Counted from the stretch's first letter, positions 24,692-33,856 are shown. The stretch: 64,000 bases of DNA from DASRJG01 sp964647625 (GCA_964647625.1 CAZYHZ010000020.1:3634-67633), one strand, 5' to 3'. Notes: generated from the sequence alone by a model not told the origin. Program-made: numbers and translations.

Positions 24692-25351
24692 ATGGACCGC
24701 GTGCTGTACTTGACACCGCAGTCGCACTTCTCGCGCAAGGTACGGATCGTATTGCGCGAGCTGTCGGTCGAGTGCGAAGAATCCTTCGCCCCCAATCTCC
24801 TGTCGTCCGATCCCTCGGACTTTGCCGGGAACCCGATCCTGCGCGTCCCGGTCCTTCGCGACGGTTCGACCTGGGTGATCGAGTCGGACCAGATCGTTCG
24901 GCACATCCTCGAAACGTACGACCGCGGCAACGACCGCTTCTCGTTCTTCTCCATGAACGCCGCGCAGCGGAACGCGCTGTCGATCCTCTCGGCGATCATG
25001 GGCGCCGAGGTCGAGCTGCTCCTGTCGAGGAGGAGCGGCCTCGTCTCCGAGGCCGGCGCGCTCTACTTCGGGCGTTACCGCTCCGTCATCGGCCACGGCC
25101 TGGCGTGGATCGAGGCGAACGGTGCCGCGGTCTGGCCGGAGGCGGAGTTTTCCTACCTCGACATCGCGCTCGTGTGCATGTGGGACCACCTGCGCTACAA
25201 CCGGCTCGGCGACGAGACCATCTCGTGGCCGTGGATCGAGGAGCGAACGGCCCGGCACGCCTCGCGGCCCAGCGTCGCGGCGACGACGCCCGAGCGGATG
25301 CAGGCGCTGCAGTGGGAGTTGTATCCCGCGCAGCGGCCGACGGGATCCTGA
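24692..25351 (+). CDS. glutathione S-transferase family protein
   Basis: The N-terminal 80 of 219 residues form a thioredoxin-like GST domain ('LYLTPQSHFSRKVRIVLREL', then cis-Pro in 'ILRVPVL' and the GSH-gamma-glutamyl contact in 'VIESDQIVRHILE'). The rest is an all-helical C-terminal domain ending 'WELYPAQRP'. It is cytoplasmic and probably detoxifies or isomerises an unknown electrophile. The start is ATG 24692, preceded by GGGAGGGG. Its last 73 bp are repeated at 28481-28553. Confidence 0.82.
   Translation: MDRVLYLTPQSHFSRKVRIVLRELSVECEESFAPNLLSSDPSDFAGNPILRVPVLRDGSTWVIESDQIVRHILETYDRGNDRFSFFSMNAAQRNALSILSAIMGAEVELLLSRRSGLVSEAGALYFGRYRSVIGHGLAWIEANGAAVWPEAEFSYLDIALVCMWDHLRYNRLGDETISWPWIEERTARHASRPSVAATTPERMQALQWELYPAQRPTGS
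25279..25351 (+). repeat. 73-bp direct repeat, copy 1 (3' end of GST gene)
   Basis: This copy matches 28481-28553 at 69 of 73 positions by hand alignment. It encodes the last 23 residues and stop codon of the GST. Confidence 0.85.
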
Positions 25352-25376
25352 ACGCTCACGTAAGACGGTGACGCGC

Positions 25377-25550
25377 ATGAGCAAAGCGTTCACCAAGGAA
25401 GACGACGACCGGGAAGATCTCCCTCCAGGCACGAAGAACTATCTGACGCCGGACGGCGCGAAGCGATCGAGAGCCGGGCTCGATGCGAAGGTCCAAGATC
25501 TGACTCGGATCCTGGACTCCGCGGTCAGCCTCGACGTCAGCTACGAGTAG
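25377..25550 (+). pseudogene. shrunken greB-like gene (57 codons)
   Basis: The first 33 codons read like the start of GreB proteins of this kind of genome ('MSKAFTKEDDD', 'LPPGTKNYLTPDGAKRSRA'). After that, 'LDAKVQDLTRILDSAVSLDV' resembles the end of the Gre coiled coil and not what should come next, and the frame stops. A full GreB has about 160 residues. I infer an internal deletion plus C-terminal truncation, leaving no RNA-polymerase-binding domain. A functional small protein cannot be excluded. No clear ribosome site is seen. Confidence 0.55.
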
Positions 25551-25623
25551 ACTGCGCCGCATCGCCCGAACTTCTTGTTCCCCGAGCGGGAGCCCTGGGG
25601 TATACATCCCCGTACTGGAGAGC

Positions 25624-28467
25624 GTGGTGCGCTGCGCGAATTGCGGTTCCGAGCGTCCGCCCGAGGGTCCGTGTCCGAAGTGTTTCCTGGCGGTCGGTCT
25701 CGAATCCCACCGGCCGGCCTACGAGCAGATCGGGCCCTACCGGATCGTCTCGCGTCTGGGAAGCGGCGGCATGGGAGAGGTGTACCGAGCGCGCGACGAC
25801 CGTCTTGGCCGCGACGTCGCGATCAAGGTGCTCCCTGCGAAGCTCGCCAACGATCCGGAGCGCATCGCGCGGTTTCGCCGCGAGGCTCGCGTGGCGGCTT
25901 CTCTCAACCACTCGAACATCGCGGCGGTTTACGGCTTCGAGGAGATCGACCAGGCGCACTTCCTCGTGATGGAGCTCGTCAACGGGCGCTCGCTCGCGGA
26001 TCGGTTGCAGTCGGGTCCCCTGCCGATCGACGAAACCCTCTCCGTGGTCGCGCAGATCGCCGAGGGTCTGGAGGCGGCCCACGAGAGCGGCGTCGTGCAC
26101 CGCGACCTCAAGCCCTCGAACGTCATGCTCCTTCCGGATGGCAAGGTGAAGATCCTCGACTTCGGGCTGGCGAAGGCCCTCGACGCCGAGCCGCCGGTCC
26201 TGGACGCCGATCACTCGCCGACGGTCAGTGTCCAGCACACCTTGCCGGGAACGGTGATGGGCACCGTGCCCTACATGAGCCCGGAGCAGGCGCGTGGACG
26301 GACCGTCGATCGGCGCACCGACATCTGGTCCCTCGGGTGCGTGCTGTACGAGTGCCTCACCGGCGGGCGCGCATTCGACGGGGAGTCGGCGACCGACGTG
26401 CTCGCGAAGATCCTCGAGCGGGACCCGCGCTGGGAGGCACTCCCGGCCCGCACTCCCGCGCGCGTGCGCGAGCTGGTCGAGAGGTGCCTGGAGAAGGATC
26501 CGCGACGCCGCATCCGCGACAGCGGCGATGTGCGGTTGGACCTCGAGCGGGCTCGCGATGCCCGCGAATGGAGCTCCTCCGGGGCCGTGGCCGTGGCCGC
26601 CGCAAGGCCCGCGCCGTGGCCCTCACGTGGATACTTTTTCTGGGGCATCGCCGGTCTCGCGGTCGGGATCGCGATCATGGCGGTCGCCACGGGCACGTTC
26701 TTTCGACCTCCTGGCGCGGGCGCTCGACAGCGCGGAGTGTCCGCGCTCCCTCTGAAGGTCGACGTGACCGATCCGGCGATCCCCGTCCATCCCGCGGACG
26801 ATCACTCGAGCGTGGCGGTCTCGGCCGACGGCATGACGATCGCTTACTTCGGAATGCCGCACGAATCAAAGGTTCTCGACTGGTCGATCTGTATTCGCCG
26901 CGCCGACGAGGTCCGTGCGATCCGGTGCGTGATGAGCCCCAACGCCGGCCCAATCTACTCGCCGGACGTTGACCCGTTCTTCTCGCCGGACGGAACCTGG
27001 ATTGGGTTTTCGACTCAACGCGGGCTCTACAAGGTTGCGGTCGCCGGGGGGCCGCCGACCCTCGTCGCCGAGAGCGTGAGCCCGGTCGGGACGAAAAAGG
27101 GAGCCGCGTGGACGAAAAGGGGGATCGTGTTCTCGCCGGCGGCGAAGGCCGGGCTGATGCTCGTGGGAGAGAACGGCGGCCCCGTCCTCACCCTCACCGT
27201 GCCCGATGTCTCCAAAGGAGAGGTGTCCCATCGCTGGCCGTCTGCCCTACCCGACGGACGACACGTCCTCTTCACCGTGAAGAAGGAAGGGATCACGTCC
27301 TTCGACGAAGGGGAGATCGCTCTCCTCGACCTCGACACGAAGTCCTGGAAGACGCTGCTTCGCGGCGGGTCCTTCGCGAGGTACTTGCCCACCGGCCACA
27401 TCGTCTACGCGCGAGACGGAGCGATTCTTGCCGTGCCCTTCGATCTGCGCTCCGAGGAGGTTCGAGGGACGCCGGTGAAAGTGCTCGACGGCGTCATGAC
27501 CGCGCCGGGGAGCGGGGCCGCGCAGTTCGCCGTCGCTTCCGAGGCGGGGGCGCTCGTTTTCGTCCCCGGAGGGCCGGACATCGAGCGCAACGAGCTGGTC
27601 TGGCTCGACCGGCGGGGGAACGTCACGCCGATCGGAGCTCCGCTCGAGCCCTACTATTACCCCTTCCTCTCCCCCGACGGGACGCGCATCGCGGCGACGG
27701 TGTTCGGAGCGACCGACACGGTCGTCGTCTATGACCTGGCCCGTGGCTCCTCGGTGCGTGCGAGGACGGTGGGAAACAGCCAGCTCCGCGGCTGGTATCC
27801 CGATGGGCGCCGGCTGCTCGTCGCCTCCGACGCGGACGGCGGCGGAACTCTGCGCCTCTACGAGACCCCCGCTGACGGGACCGGGACGGCGCGTCGTGTT
27901 GGAACCGACGTCGACGGCGCGGCAGCATGGATCTTCCCGGCCGCCGGCGACGTGGCGATCGTCCATCTTGCCGAGGACGGCCTGTACGTCACGCGGATCG
28001 AAGGCCCGCCGCTGCGGCGGCGGATCACCGATCCCGCCGAGGTCGGGCCGGCCTACCCTACGGTCTCTCCCGACGGACGATGGATCGCGTACGAAGCGGT
28101 GGTGTCGGGCGTCAAAGACGTGTACATCCGACCGTTTCCGACCGGCGACGGGAAATGGCAGGTCTCGCGCGGCGGCGGCCGAGAGGCTCGATGGTCTCCA
28201 CGTGGGGACGAGTTGATCTACCGCCGCGATGCCGGCGGAGAGAGCTGGCTCATGTCGGTCCGCATATCCGCGACGGCGACCGGGATCACGGCCGATCCAC
28301 CCAAGGCTCTCGCAAAGCGTCCCGACCTGGCAGAGACGAACGCATCCGGGGCCGACGGAGAACGCTTCCTCGCGACACGACGGGCGGCGTCCCAGCTCGC
28401 CGGCGACCGCGTCTTCGAGATCCTCAACTGGTTCGAGCAGGTCGAGGAAAAGGCACCATCGAGATGA
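25624..28467 (+). CDS. membrane serine/threonine protein kinase with N-terminal zinc ribbon and PD40 propeller
   Basis: A short zinc-ribbon-like knot with two CxxC pairs (C4, C7, C18, C21: 'CANCGSE', 'CPKC') opens this 947-residue protein. The Hanks kinase domain (about 35-300) has GSGGMGEVY, catalytic Lys in 'VAIKVLPAK', HRDLKPSN and DFG plus LA. One transmembrane helix lies near 338-361 ('FFWGIAGLAVGIAIMAV'). The extracytoplasmic part has PD40 blades ('SPDGTWIGFS', 'SPDGRWIAYEA'). The start is GTG 25624 after CTGGAGAG. It sits between the two copies of the 73-bp repeat, as if inserted next to or duplicated with the GST. Signal and substrates are unknown. Confidence 0.88.
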   Translation: MVRCANCGSERPPEGPCPKCFLAVGLESHRPAYEQIGPYRIVSRLGSGGMGEVYRARDDRLGRDVAIKVLPAKLANDPERIARFRREARVAASLNHSNIAAVYGFEEIDQAHFLVMELVNGRSLADRLQSGPLPIDETLSVVAQIAEGLEAAHESGVVHRDLKPSNVMLLPDGKVKILDFGLAKALDAEPPVLDADHSPTVSVQHTLPGTVMGTVPYMSPEQARGRTVDRRTDIWSLGCVLYECLTGGRAFDGESATDVLAKILERDPRWEALPARTPARVRELVERCLEKDPRRRIRDSGDVRLDLERARDAREWSSSGAVAVAAARPAPWPSRGYFFWGIAGLAVGIAIMAVATGTFFRPPGAGARQRGVSALPLKVDVTDPAIPVHPADDHSSVAVSADGMTIAYFGMPHESKVLDWSICIRRADEVRAIRCVMSPNAGPIYSPDVDPFFSPDGTWIGFSTQRGLYKVAVAGGPPTLVAESVSPVGTKKGAAWTKRGIVFSPAAKAGLMLVGENGGPVLTLTVPDVSKGEVSHRWPSALPDGRHVLFTVKKEGITSFDEGEIALLDLDTKSWKTLLRGGSFARYLPTGHIVYARDGAILAVPFDLRSEEVRGTPVKVLDGVMTAPGSGAAQFAVASEAGALVFVPGGPDIERNELVWLDRRGNVTPIGAPLEPYYYPFLSPDGTRIAATVFGATDTVVVYDLARGSSVRARTVGNSQLRGWYPDGRRLLVASDADGGGTLRLYETPADGTGTARRVGTDVDGAAAWIFPAAGDVAIVHLAEDGLYVTRIEGPPLRRRITDPAEVGPAYPTVSPDGRWIAYEAVVSGVKDVYIRPFPTGDGKWQVSRGGGREARWSPRGDELIYRRDAGGESWLMSVRISATATGITADPPKALAKRPDLAETNASGADGERFLATRRAASQLAGDRVFEILNWFEQVEEKAPSR

Positions 28468-28480
28468 GATGGGGCATCCT

Positions 28481-28553
28481 GGCGACGACGCTCGAGCGGA
28501 TGCAGGCGCTGCAGTGGGAGTTGTATCCCGCGCAGCGGCCGAAGGAATCTTGA
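28481..28553 (+). repeat. 73-bp direct repeat, copy 2 (detached GST tail)
   Basis: This copy repeats the end of the GST gene with four substitutions. It has no GST body upstream; it begins 13 bases after the kinase stop codon. It still ends in the TGA stop. Confidence 0.85.
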
Positions 28554-28557
28554 TGGC

Positions 28558-30123
28558 CTAAGGTTTCGACGTCCTGCCGATGAACTCGGCGACGTCCGTC
28601 TTGAACGCCTTCAGCGCCGGCTCCAGGATGTACATCATGTGCCCCGCTGGGTAGTACTTCATCTCAACGTGATCGCGGAGCTCCTTCTTGAGAAGGAGCG
28701 CGTGCACCATCTCCTCGGTCGCGAAGAACGGCGTCGCGAGATCGTACGTCCCGTTCTGGACCAGGACGCGCAGGTTCGGATTCACCGTCATGGCGTGTGC
28801 CAAGTCCGGGATCGTATTGACCATCGGAATCGGAAAGTCACCGCCCGGGACCTTGTGCTTGAAGTCCCAGCTGCGTCCGATGTCGAAGTTGGTCGTGCGG
28901 TAGGTCTTGCCCTGCCCGAACTTGAGCTCGTCGTTGTAGTAGGAGAGGAATGCGCCGACGTAGGCCGACGAGATCGCGGTGCTCTGCGGATCGTAGTCGG
29001 CATCCTTCGAGAGGATGTCGAGCGTCGGTCCCAGGAACCGCGCGTCGAGCCGTCCGACCGTGACGCCCTTCTGCCGCATCAGCTCTTGCGTGTACTGGCT
29101 CTCGGGCACGCGCAGGTCGGCTTTCTCGAGGTAATCCTCCGAGAGTCCGGTGTACTCGTGCAGCTTCTTCGCGACGGCGGCCTTGCGCTCGGGCGGGAGC
29201 GAGTCGCCCGCCATGAGGGCCGACGCGTACTCGCTCGACGCATACGCGCGGACCTCGTTCAGGAATGCTTCGACGTCCTTGGGGGGATTCGGCAACACCT
29301 TGTGGTATGCCGAGACCGCCGCGTAGGACGGAAGGATCAACGGATAGGGCCGGTCGTTGCCGGCATACGCGAAGATGGCGGACAGGTCCAGCGCGACCGA
29401 GACGAGGACGACGCCGTTGAACGCCATCCCTTTGTTCTGGAGGTAGTCCACGATCCCGCCGGCCCGTGTCGTTCCGTAGCTCTCGCCCAGGATGTACTTC
29501 GCCGAGTTCCAGCGTCCGTTGTCGCTGACGTACTGCAAGATGAACTGCGAGACGGACTCGATGTCGGGGTCCGCGCCCCAGAAGTCCTTGTCCTTCGCCT
29601 CGCCGATCGCCTTCGAGATCCCGGTCCCGACCGGGTCGATCATGACGAGATCGCTCTTGTCCAGGATGCTGTACGCATTGTCCACGATCGGGTACGGAGG
29701 CGGCGGTGTCGCGGCGGCGTCGGACACGACCACGCGCCTGGGGCCCAGGGCACCCATGTGCAGCCAGAGCGAAGAGGACCCCGGCCCGCCGTTGAAGGCG
29801 AACGTGATCGGGCGGCTGCTCGAGTGGCTCCCCTCTTTGCGGGCAGCCACGTAGGCCACGTAGCCCATGCTCGCCCAGGGCTGGTCCTTGGTGTCGCGGA
29901 CGATGAGCGTGCCGGCTGTCGCGGTGTACGCGATCGTCGTTCCACCGATCACCACGCTGTGCTGCGTCACGGATGACTCGGGTTTGGGAGGCTCCTTCGT
30001 GGTCGCCTGTTCGGCGGACTTGTCGGCGGGTTTGTCCGATTTGTCGGCGGGCTTCTCGTCTGCCCGAAGCACGCCGCTCCAGGCCGTCAGCATCACCAGC
30101 ATCACCGCGACTGCTTTCTTCAC
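28558..30123 (-). CDS. S10 family serine carboxypeptidase-like protein (secreted)
   Basis: The protein has 521 residues. A signal peptide (about 1-21) is followed by a low-complexity Lys/Asp/Pro linker with repeated 'DKSDKPADKS'. The alpha/beta-hydrolase body shows the oxyanion segment 'FNGGPGSSS', the nucleophile in 'GESYGTTR', the Asp in 'NGTYDLATP' and the His in 'PAGHMMY'. It probably removes C-terminal residues from peptides in the periplasm. The start is GTG 30123 with GGGGGAG five bases upstream. It sits downstream of the two-component genes on the same strand, separated by 62 bp, so co-transcription is possible but not shown. Confidence 0.9.
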   Translation of the reverse strand: MKKAVAVMLVMLTAWSGVLRADEKPADKSDKPADKSAEQATTKEPPKPESSVTQHSVVIGGTTIAYTATAGTLIVRDTKDQPWASMGYVAYVAARKEGSHSSSRPITFAFNGGPGSSSLWLHMGALGPRRVVVSDAAATPPPPYPIVDNAYSILDKSDLVMIDPVGTGISKAIGEAKDKDFWGADPDIESVSQFILQYVSDNGRWNSAKYILGESYGTTRAGGIVDYLQNKGMAFNGVVLVSVALDLSAIFAYAGNDRPYPLILPSYAAVSAYHKVLPNPPKDVEAFLNEVRAYASSEYASALMAGDSLPPERKAAVAKKLHEYTGLSEDYLEKADLRVPESQYTQELMRQKGVTVGRLDARFLGPTLDILSKDADYDPQSTAISSAYVGAFLSYYNDELKFGQGKTYRTTNFDIGRSWDFKHKVPGGDFPIPMVNTIPDLAHAMTVNPNLRVLVQNGTYDLATPFFATEEMVHALLLKKELRDHVEMKYYPAGHMMYILEPALKAFKTDVAEFIGRTSKP

Positions 30124-30185
30124 GCTGCTCCCCCTAGGTGTCGATCCGGGTGTCCAGAATACCCTGACCTGCCGGCCGCCTGTCG

Positions 30186-31220
30186 TCACGCCGAAAGCCG
30201 GATCCGCACCGTGGTTCCTTCGCCGGGCCGGCTCGACACCTCCACGGTGCCGCCGTGCGCCTCCACGATCCGGCGCGCGAGCAGCAGCCCGAGTCCGACG
30301 CCGCCGGTGTGGCGATCGCGGCTCCGATCGGCTCTGAAGAACGGCGTGAAGAGCTGCGCCAGGTCTTCGGGCGCGATTCCGATTCCTTGGTCTTGGACCT
30401 CGACGACGAGCGCCCCGTCCTCGGCGCGCGCTGCGAGGACGATCGGCTTGTCGGCATCCGAGTAGACGCAGGCGTTGTCGAGCACGTTGTCGAGGGCGCG
30501 CCGCAGCAGGACCGGATCCGCCGGAATCGTCGGCAGCGGACCCCGCAGATTGACGGTGAGCACACGATTGGGATGGGCCGTTCCGAATCGCGACTCCGCC
30601 ATCCGGATCAGCTCGTCCCCTGCGAGAGACCGCTTGCGGACGGCGGACTCGAGCGTCGCTTGGCCGCTCGCAAGATCGACACGCGCCGCGATCAGCACGT
30701 CGCTCACGAGGCGTTCCAGCTCCGCAAGGTCGGCGGCGATCCCCTCGAGCTGGGTGCGCGCCTTCGCGTCGTCTCCCTCCTGGGCGATCTCGACCGCGAC
30801 GCGGACCCGGGCGAGAGGCGTCCGCAGCTCGTGCGAGACGTTCGCGAGGAATTCCTTCTCGGAGCGGACCAGCCGCTCGATGCGTGCGGCCATGTCGTCG
30901 AAGGCGCGTGCGAGATCGCCGACCTCGTCGTTGCGCGAGAGGGACGCACGGGCGGTCAGCTCGCCGCGACCGAACCGCTCGACGACGCGCGCCAGCCGCT
31001 CGAGGGGCGCCGTGATCTGGCGCGCGAGCGGAATCGAGACGAGCGTCAGGAATACGAGCATGACCGAAGAGACCAGCACGAAGTGAGTCACCTGAGGGAG
31101 GGGCATTCCGGTGCGGACGTGGTGCTGCACGATGGCGCCGCCGATGAACAGGAACGTGGAGACGGCGGCCAGGAGCAACACGCCGTGAAGCCAGACCCTC
31201 CAGAACAAGCTGCGCTTCAC
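30186..31220 (-). CDS. CpxA/OmpR-type sensor histidine kinase
   Basis: Two transmembrane helices (about 7-30 and 45-67) flank a very short periplasmic loop of about 20 residues. HAMP follows (68-120), then HisKA with the phosphoacceptor in 'FLANVSHELRTPLARV' and HATPase_c with 'DNVLDNAC', 'DQGIGI' and 'GVGLGLLLARRI'. The protein has 344 residues. The tiny sensor loop suggests sensing within the membrane or through the neighbouring periplasmic protein. The GTG start overlaps the response-regulator stop by four bases (GTGA), so the two are coupled. Confidence 0.92.
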   Translation of the reverse strand: MKRSLFWRVWLHGVLLLAAVSTFLFIGGAIVQHHVRTGMPLPQVTHFVLVSSVMLVFLTLVSIPLARQITAPLERLARVVERFGRGELTARASLSRNDEVGDLARAFDDMAARIERLVRSEKEFLANVSHELRTPLARVRVAVEIAQEGDDAKARTQLEGIAADLAELERLVSDVLIAARVDLASGQATLESAVRKRSLAGDELIRMAESRFGTAHPNRVLTVNLRGPLPTIPADPVLLRRALDNVLDNACVYSDADKPIVLAARAEDGALVVEVQDQGIGIAPEDLAQLFTPFFRADRSRDRHTGGVGLGLLLARRIVEAHGGTVEVSSRPGEGTTVRIRLSA

Positions 31221-31924
31221 GCGCGCTCCTCGGCGGCGAGCACATAGCCGGCGCCGCGCACGGTCTTCAAGAGGCGCGGATGGCGCGAGTCATCGCCCAG
31301 CTTCTGGCGCAGGCGCGAGATGTGGCCGTCGATCGAGCGGTCGAACGCGTCCTCGGCCGAACCACGGACCAGCTCCATCAGCTGCTCGCGCGAGATGACG
31401 CGGCCGGCGCGCGACGCCAGTGCGCGGAGCAGGTCGAACTCGTAACCGGTCAAGGCCAGCTCCCGGCCGTCGAGCGTGGCAGAGCGGGCGGCGGCATCGA
31501 CGACGAGGCCGCCGATGCGCACGACCGCTTCGGCGGGACCCGCCTGGCCGCGCGCGCGCCGGACCGCGGCGCGGATGCGGGCCAAAAGCTCGCGCGCCGA
31601 GAATGGCTTCGGGAGGTAGTCGTCGGCCCCCAGCTCCAGGCCCAGCACCCGGTCGGCTTCCTCGCCGCGAGCGGTCAGCACGATGATCGGAACGTCGGAG
31701 CGGTCCCGGAGCTTGCGGCAGACCGACAGACCGTCGAGACCGGGCAGCATCACATCGAGAAGGACCACGTCGTAGCGCCGCCGCCGCGCCTCCTCGAGGC
31801 CACGGGCGCCGTCCGTCACGTGCGTCACGGCGACACCGTGGCTCCCGAGGTAGTCCGCCGTCAATTGCGCCAGACGTCGATCGTCCTCGACGAGCAGGGC
31901 GGTCAGCTGCGTCTCGGCGCTCAC
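31217..31924 (-). CDS. OmpR/PhoB-family response regulator
   Basis: The receiver domain of this 235-residue protein has acidic pocket 'VEDD', phosphoacceptor D57 in 'LLDVMLPG', switch Thr in 'VLTARG' and K106 in 'LPKPF'. A winged-helix domain follows (about 135-230) with 'LTGYEFDLLRAL', 'ISREQLMELV' and 'RSIDGHISRLRQKLGD'. It binds DNA once phosphorylated by the adjacent kinase. The start is GTG 31924, 13 bases after the stop of the CpxP/Spy-like gene. The three genes form a sensor operon like cpxP-cpxR-cpxA. Confidence 0.93.
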   Translation of the reverse strand: MSAETQLTALLVEDDRRLAQLTADYLGSHGVAVTHVTDGARGLEEARRRRYDVVLLDVMLPGLDGLSVCRKLRDRSDVPIIVLTARGEEADRVLGLELGADDYLPKPFSARELLARIRAAVRRARGQAGPAEAVVRIGGLVVDAAARSATLDGRELALTGYEFDLLRALASRAGRVISREQLMELVRGSAEDAFDRSIDGHISRLRQKLGDDSRHPRLLKTVRGAGYVLAAEERA

Positions 31925-31937
31925 GCGTGAATCTTAG

Positions 31938-32399
31938 TCACTTCTCCCCGTGCTGGGCGGCGAACCGGTCCGAAAGCGCCTTCCGCTGCTCGGCGGTCAA
32001 CGTGTCGTGGATCTCCACGACACCGTCCACCGCGTTCAGCAGGACGTGGCGCAAATCGTCGACGCGGGCGTCGACCAGAGCGCGCATCTTGAGCTTGTCC
32101 ATCGTCGCCAGATCCCACTCTTTCTTCAGCTCCTCGTGCGTGGCGTCGTGCGCGGCGTGCAGGGCCTCGGCCTGGGATCGGATCCGATCGCGCGCGGCGG
32201 TGATCTTCTGCTTCTGGTCCTCGGTCAGGTTGTACCCACCGGACCCGTCCAGCAGCTCGTCCACCATCTTGTCCATGATCTGGGGCACCATCATCGCCCC
32301 ACCGCCGTGCTGCATCTGTGCGTGGACTCCGTGGATGGAGACCATCGTCGCCAGCCCGCCGGCCATCGCGGCACCGAAAATCGTCGCCAGTAATTTCAT
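31938..32399 (-). CDS. periplasmic Spy/CpxP-like protein
   Basis: This 153-residue protein has a signal peptide (about 1-25, 'VSIHGVHAQ'), a His/Met-rich start to the mature chain ('MQHGGGAMMVPQIM') and then all-helical sequence. It contains two LTxxQ-type motifs, 'LTEDQKQKITAAR' and 'LTAEQRKALSDRF', the hallmark of Spy/CpxP periplasmic chaperones and stress regulators. The start is ATG 32399 with GGAGG eight bases upstream; longer frames lack a signal sequence. Encoded just ahead of the response regulator and histidine kinase, it is probably the feedback inhibitor or metal/stress sensor of that system. The Met/His start hints at metal binding. Confidence 0.8.
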   Translation of the reverse strand: MKLLATIFGAAMAGGLATMVSIHGVHAQMQHGGGAMMVPQIMDKMVDELLDGSGGYNLTEDQKQKITAARDRIRSQAEALHAAHDATHEELKKEWDLATMDKLKMRALVDARVDDLRHVLLNAVDGVVEIHDTLTAEQRKALSDRFAAQHGEK

Positions 32400-32674
32400 C
32401 GCGCTGTCCTCCGTTTCGAGCGGCACCCTGCCGCCCGTTGACGCGAGGATGTTGGCGTCCGCACCTGCGGGCGTCGTGTCGGGATTGTTCGGAAATGTGC
32501 GCGACGGCACCGAGCGGCGGGGATGAGGTCGATCGGAACGGGTTGGTCGAACACATCTGGCCGATAGCGCAAACGGGGTGCCCGATCCCGCCGCAAGAAT
32601 CTCTTGAGATATTCGCCTTCTCCTGTCCGCCACTGTCCGCATTCGGACAATTCGGACGAACATTCTCGGAACCA

Positions 32675-33856
32675 CTATGGATTGAATCGCGGCTTGGCAG
32701 CGCGGTCACGGGCGAGCGGCTTTTCTTCGCGCAGCACGACCATTCCATCGAACAGCTTCGACCAGTCGGCGCGGCGGGCCTTGTCGTAGCTGAACGGAGA
32801 CCCCTCGACCTCGCCGAGCTCGGCGAGCACCGCGTTCGGCAGATACCGCAGCGTCGCTCTTCCGCCGGCCAGCGCGAGAGCTTCGAGGGAATCGGACCCG
32901 GCGGCCGGGATGGGGATCGAGTCGCCGCGGCCGTAGGCCCCGCCGAAGGCAGTGAATCCGATGCTCGCCAATCGGTCGCCGTACTCCGCGTGCAGCTCGT
33001 CGCCCAAGGGGCGCACGGTGTCTTTCTTTGCTTCCGATTGCCTGCAAGCGTGCACGTTCGCGGTCCAGACGATCGCTCGGGACGCGCCCGTCGCGTGCCG
33101 CTGGTGCCATCGGAACATGTTGGCCATCTGCCGCTCGCGTGCGTCCCAGCCTCCGCCGGCGGGCGGGTTCAGCAAGAGCACCTGGGTCGCTCGCGCGAGC
33201 ACCGAAAGATCGGCATCCGGCGGAAGCGCATCCGCCGCCTCGCCGAAGCACGCGGCCTCGCTCTCGCGATCCGCCTGATCGCCGGCAGGCTGCGAGAGCA
33301 CGCCCGCGCACTCGGACCGGCGCGGCTCGCGAATCTCCTCCGAAAGGTCGTGCGCCAGCGATCGCCGCTCGTATCCTGCGGTCGCGCTTCCGATCTGCGC
33401 GTCGAGGCCGGCGAGCCGGATCCGGCCGGCGGAGGCGCGGGAATAAAGAAAGTCGACGAGCGGATCGAGGGCTTCGCTGATGCTCCACAGGCCGCCGATC
33501 GCGTCCGCCACCTGCTCGGGGGCCGAGGTTCGCGAGGCCAACCGCCGGTTCAGATCGTGGAACTCGTAGCCGCCGCTTTCGAAATAGACGGCGTCGAAGC
33601 CGCACCGATCGATCAACCGCCGCACCAGCTCGGCCTTGATTTCGAGCGTCCGTCCGGAGCCGTGATGGGGCTCCTCGCCGAGCATCACGACGGATTTGGA
33701 GCAGACGTCCTTGACCAGCTTGTCCAGTTGCGCGGAGGAGGCGGCATCCAGGCCGGCGCGGCGGGCGGGCGAGGGGCCCGCGTGGGGCTCGCGCGTCGCG
33801 GCGCATCCCGGGCTGAGCGAGGCGATCAGCAGGAGGAGAGCTGCGCGCGGAATCAC
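32675..33856 (-). CDS. erythromycin-esterase-like (EreA/ChaN-type) exported protein
   Basis: The protein has 393 residues. The N-terminus looks like a lipoprotein or signal segment ('LLLLIASLSPGCAATRE', Cys at about 18). The body has the start of the erythromycin esterase-like fold: 'VMLGEEPHHGSGRTLEIKAE', with Glu and two His in the region of the active site, then 'GFDAVYFESGGYE' and, further on, 'WTANVHACRQ'. Members of this superfamily include macrolide esterases and many of unknown substrate; resistance should not be assumed. The GTG start overlaps the stop of the molybdenum hydroxylase by four bases, so it belongs to that operon. Confidence 0.7.
   Translation of the reverse strand: MIPRAALLLLIASLSPGCAATREPHAGPSPARRAGLDAASSAQLDKLVKDVCSKSVVMLGEEPHHGSGRTLEIKAELVRRLIDRCGFDAVYFESGGYEFHDLNRRLASRTSAPEQVADAIGGLWSISEALDPLVDFLYSRASAGRIRLAGLDAQIGSATAGYERRSLAHDLSEEIREPRRSECAGVLSQPAGDQADRESEAACFGEAADALPPDADLSVLARATQVLLLNPPAGGGWDARERQMANMFRWHQRHATGASRAIVWTANVHACRQSEAKKDTVRPLGDELHAEYGDRLASIGFTAFGGAYGRGDSIPIPAAGSDSLEALALAGGRATLRYLPNAVLAELGEVEGSPFSYDKARRADWSKLFDGMVVLREEKPLARDRAAKPRFNP

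Noticed and set aside
32675..33856. Macrolide resistance gene
   Set aside because: Only fold-level similarity to erythromycin esterases is visible and the gene is coupled to a molybdenum hydroxylase; resistance is not supported.
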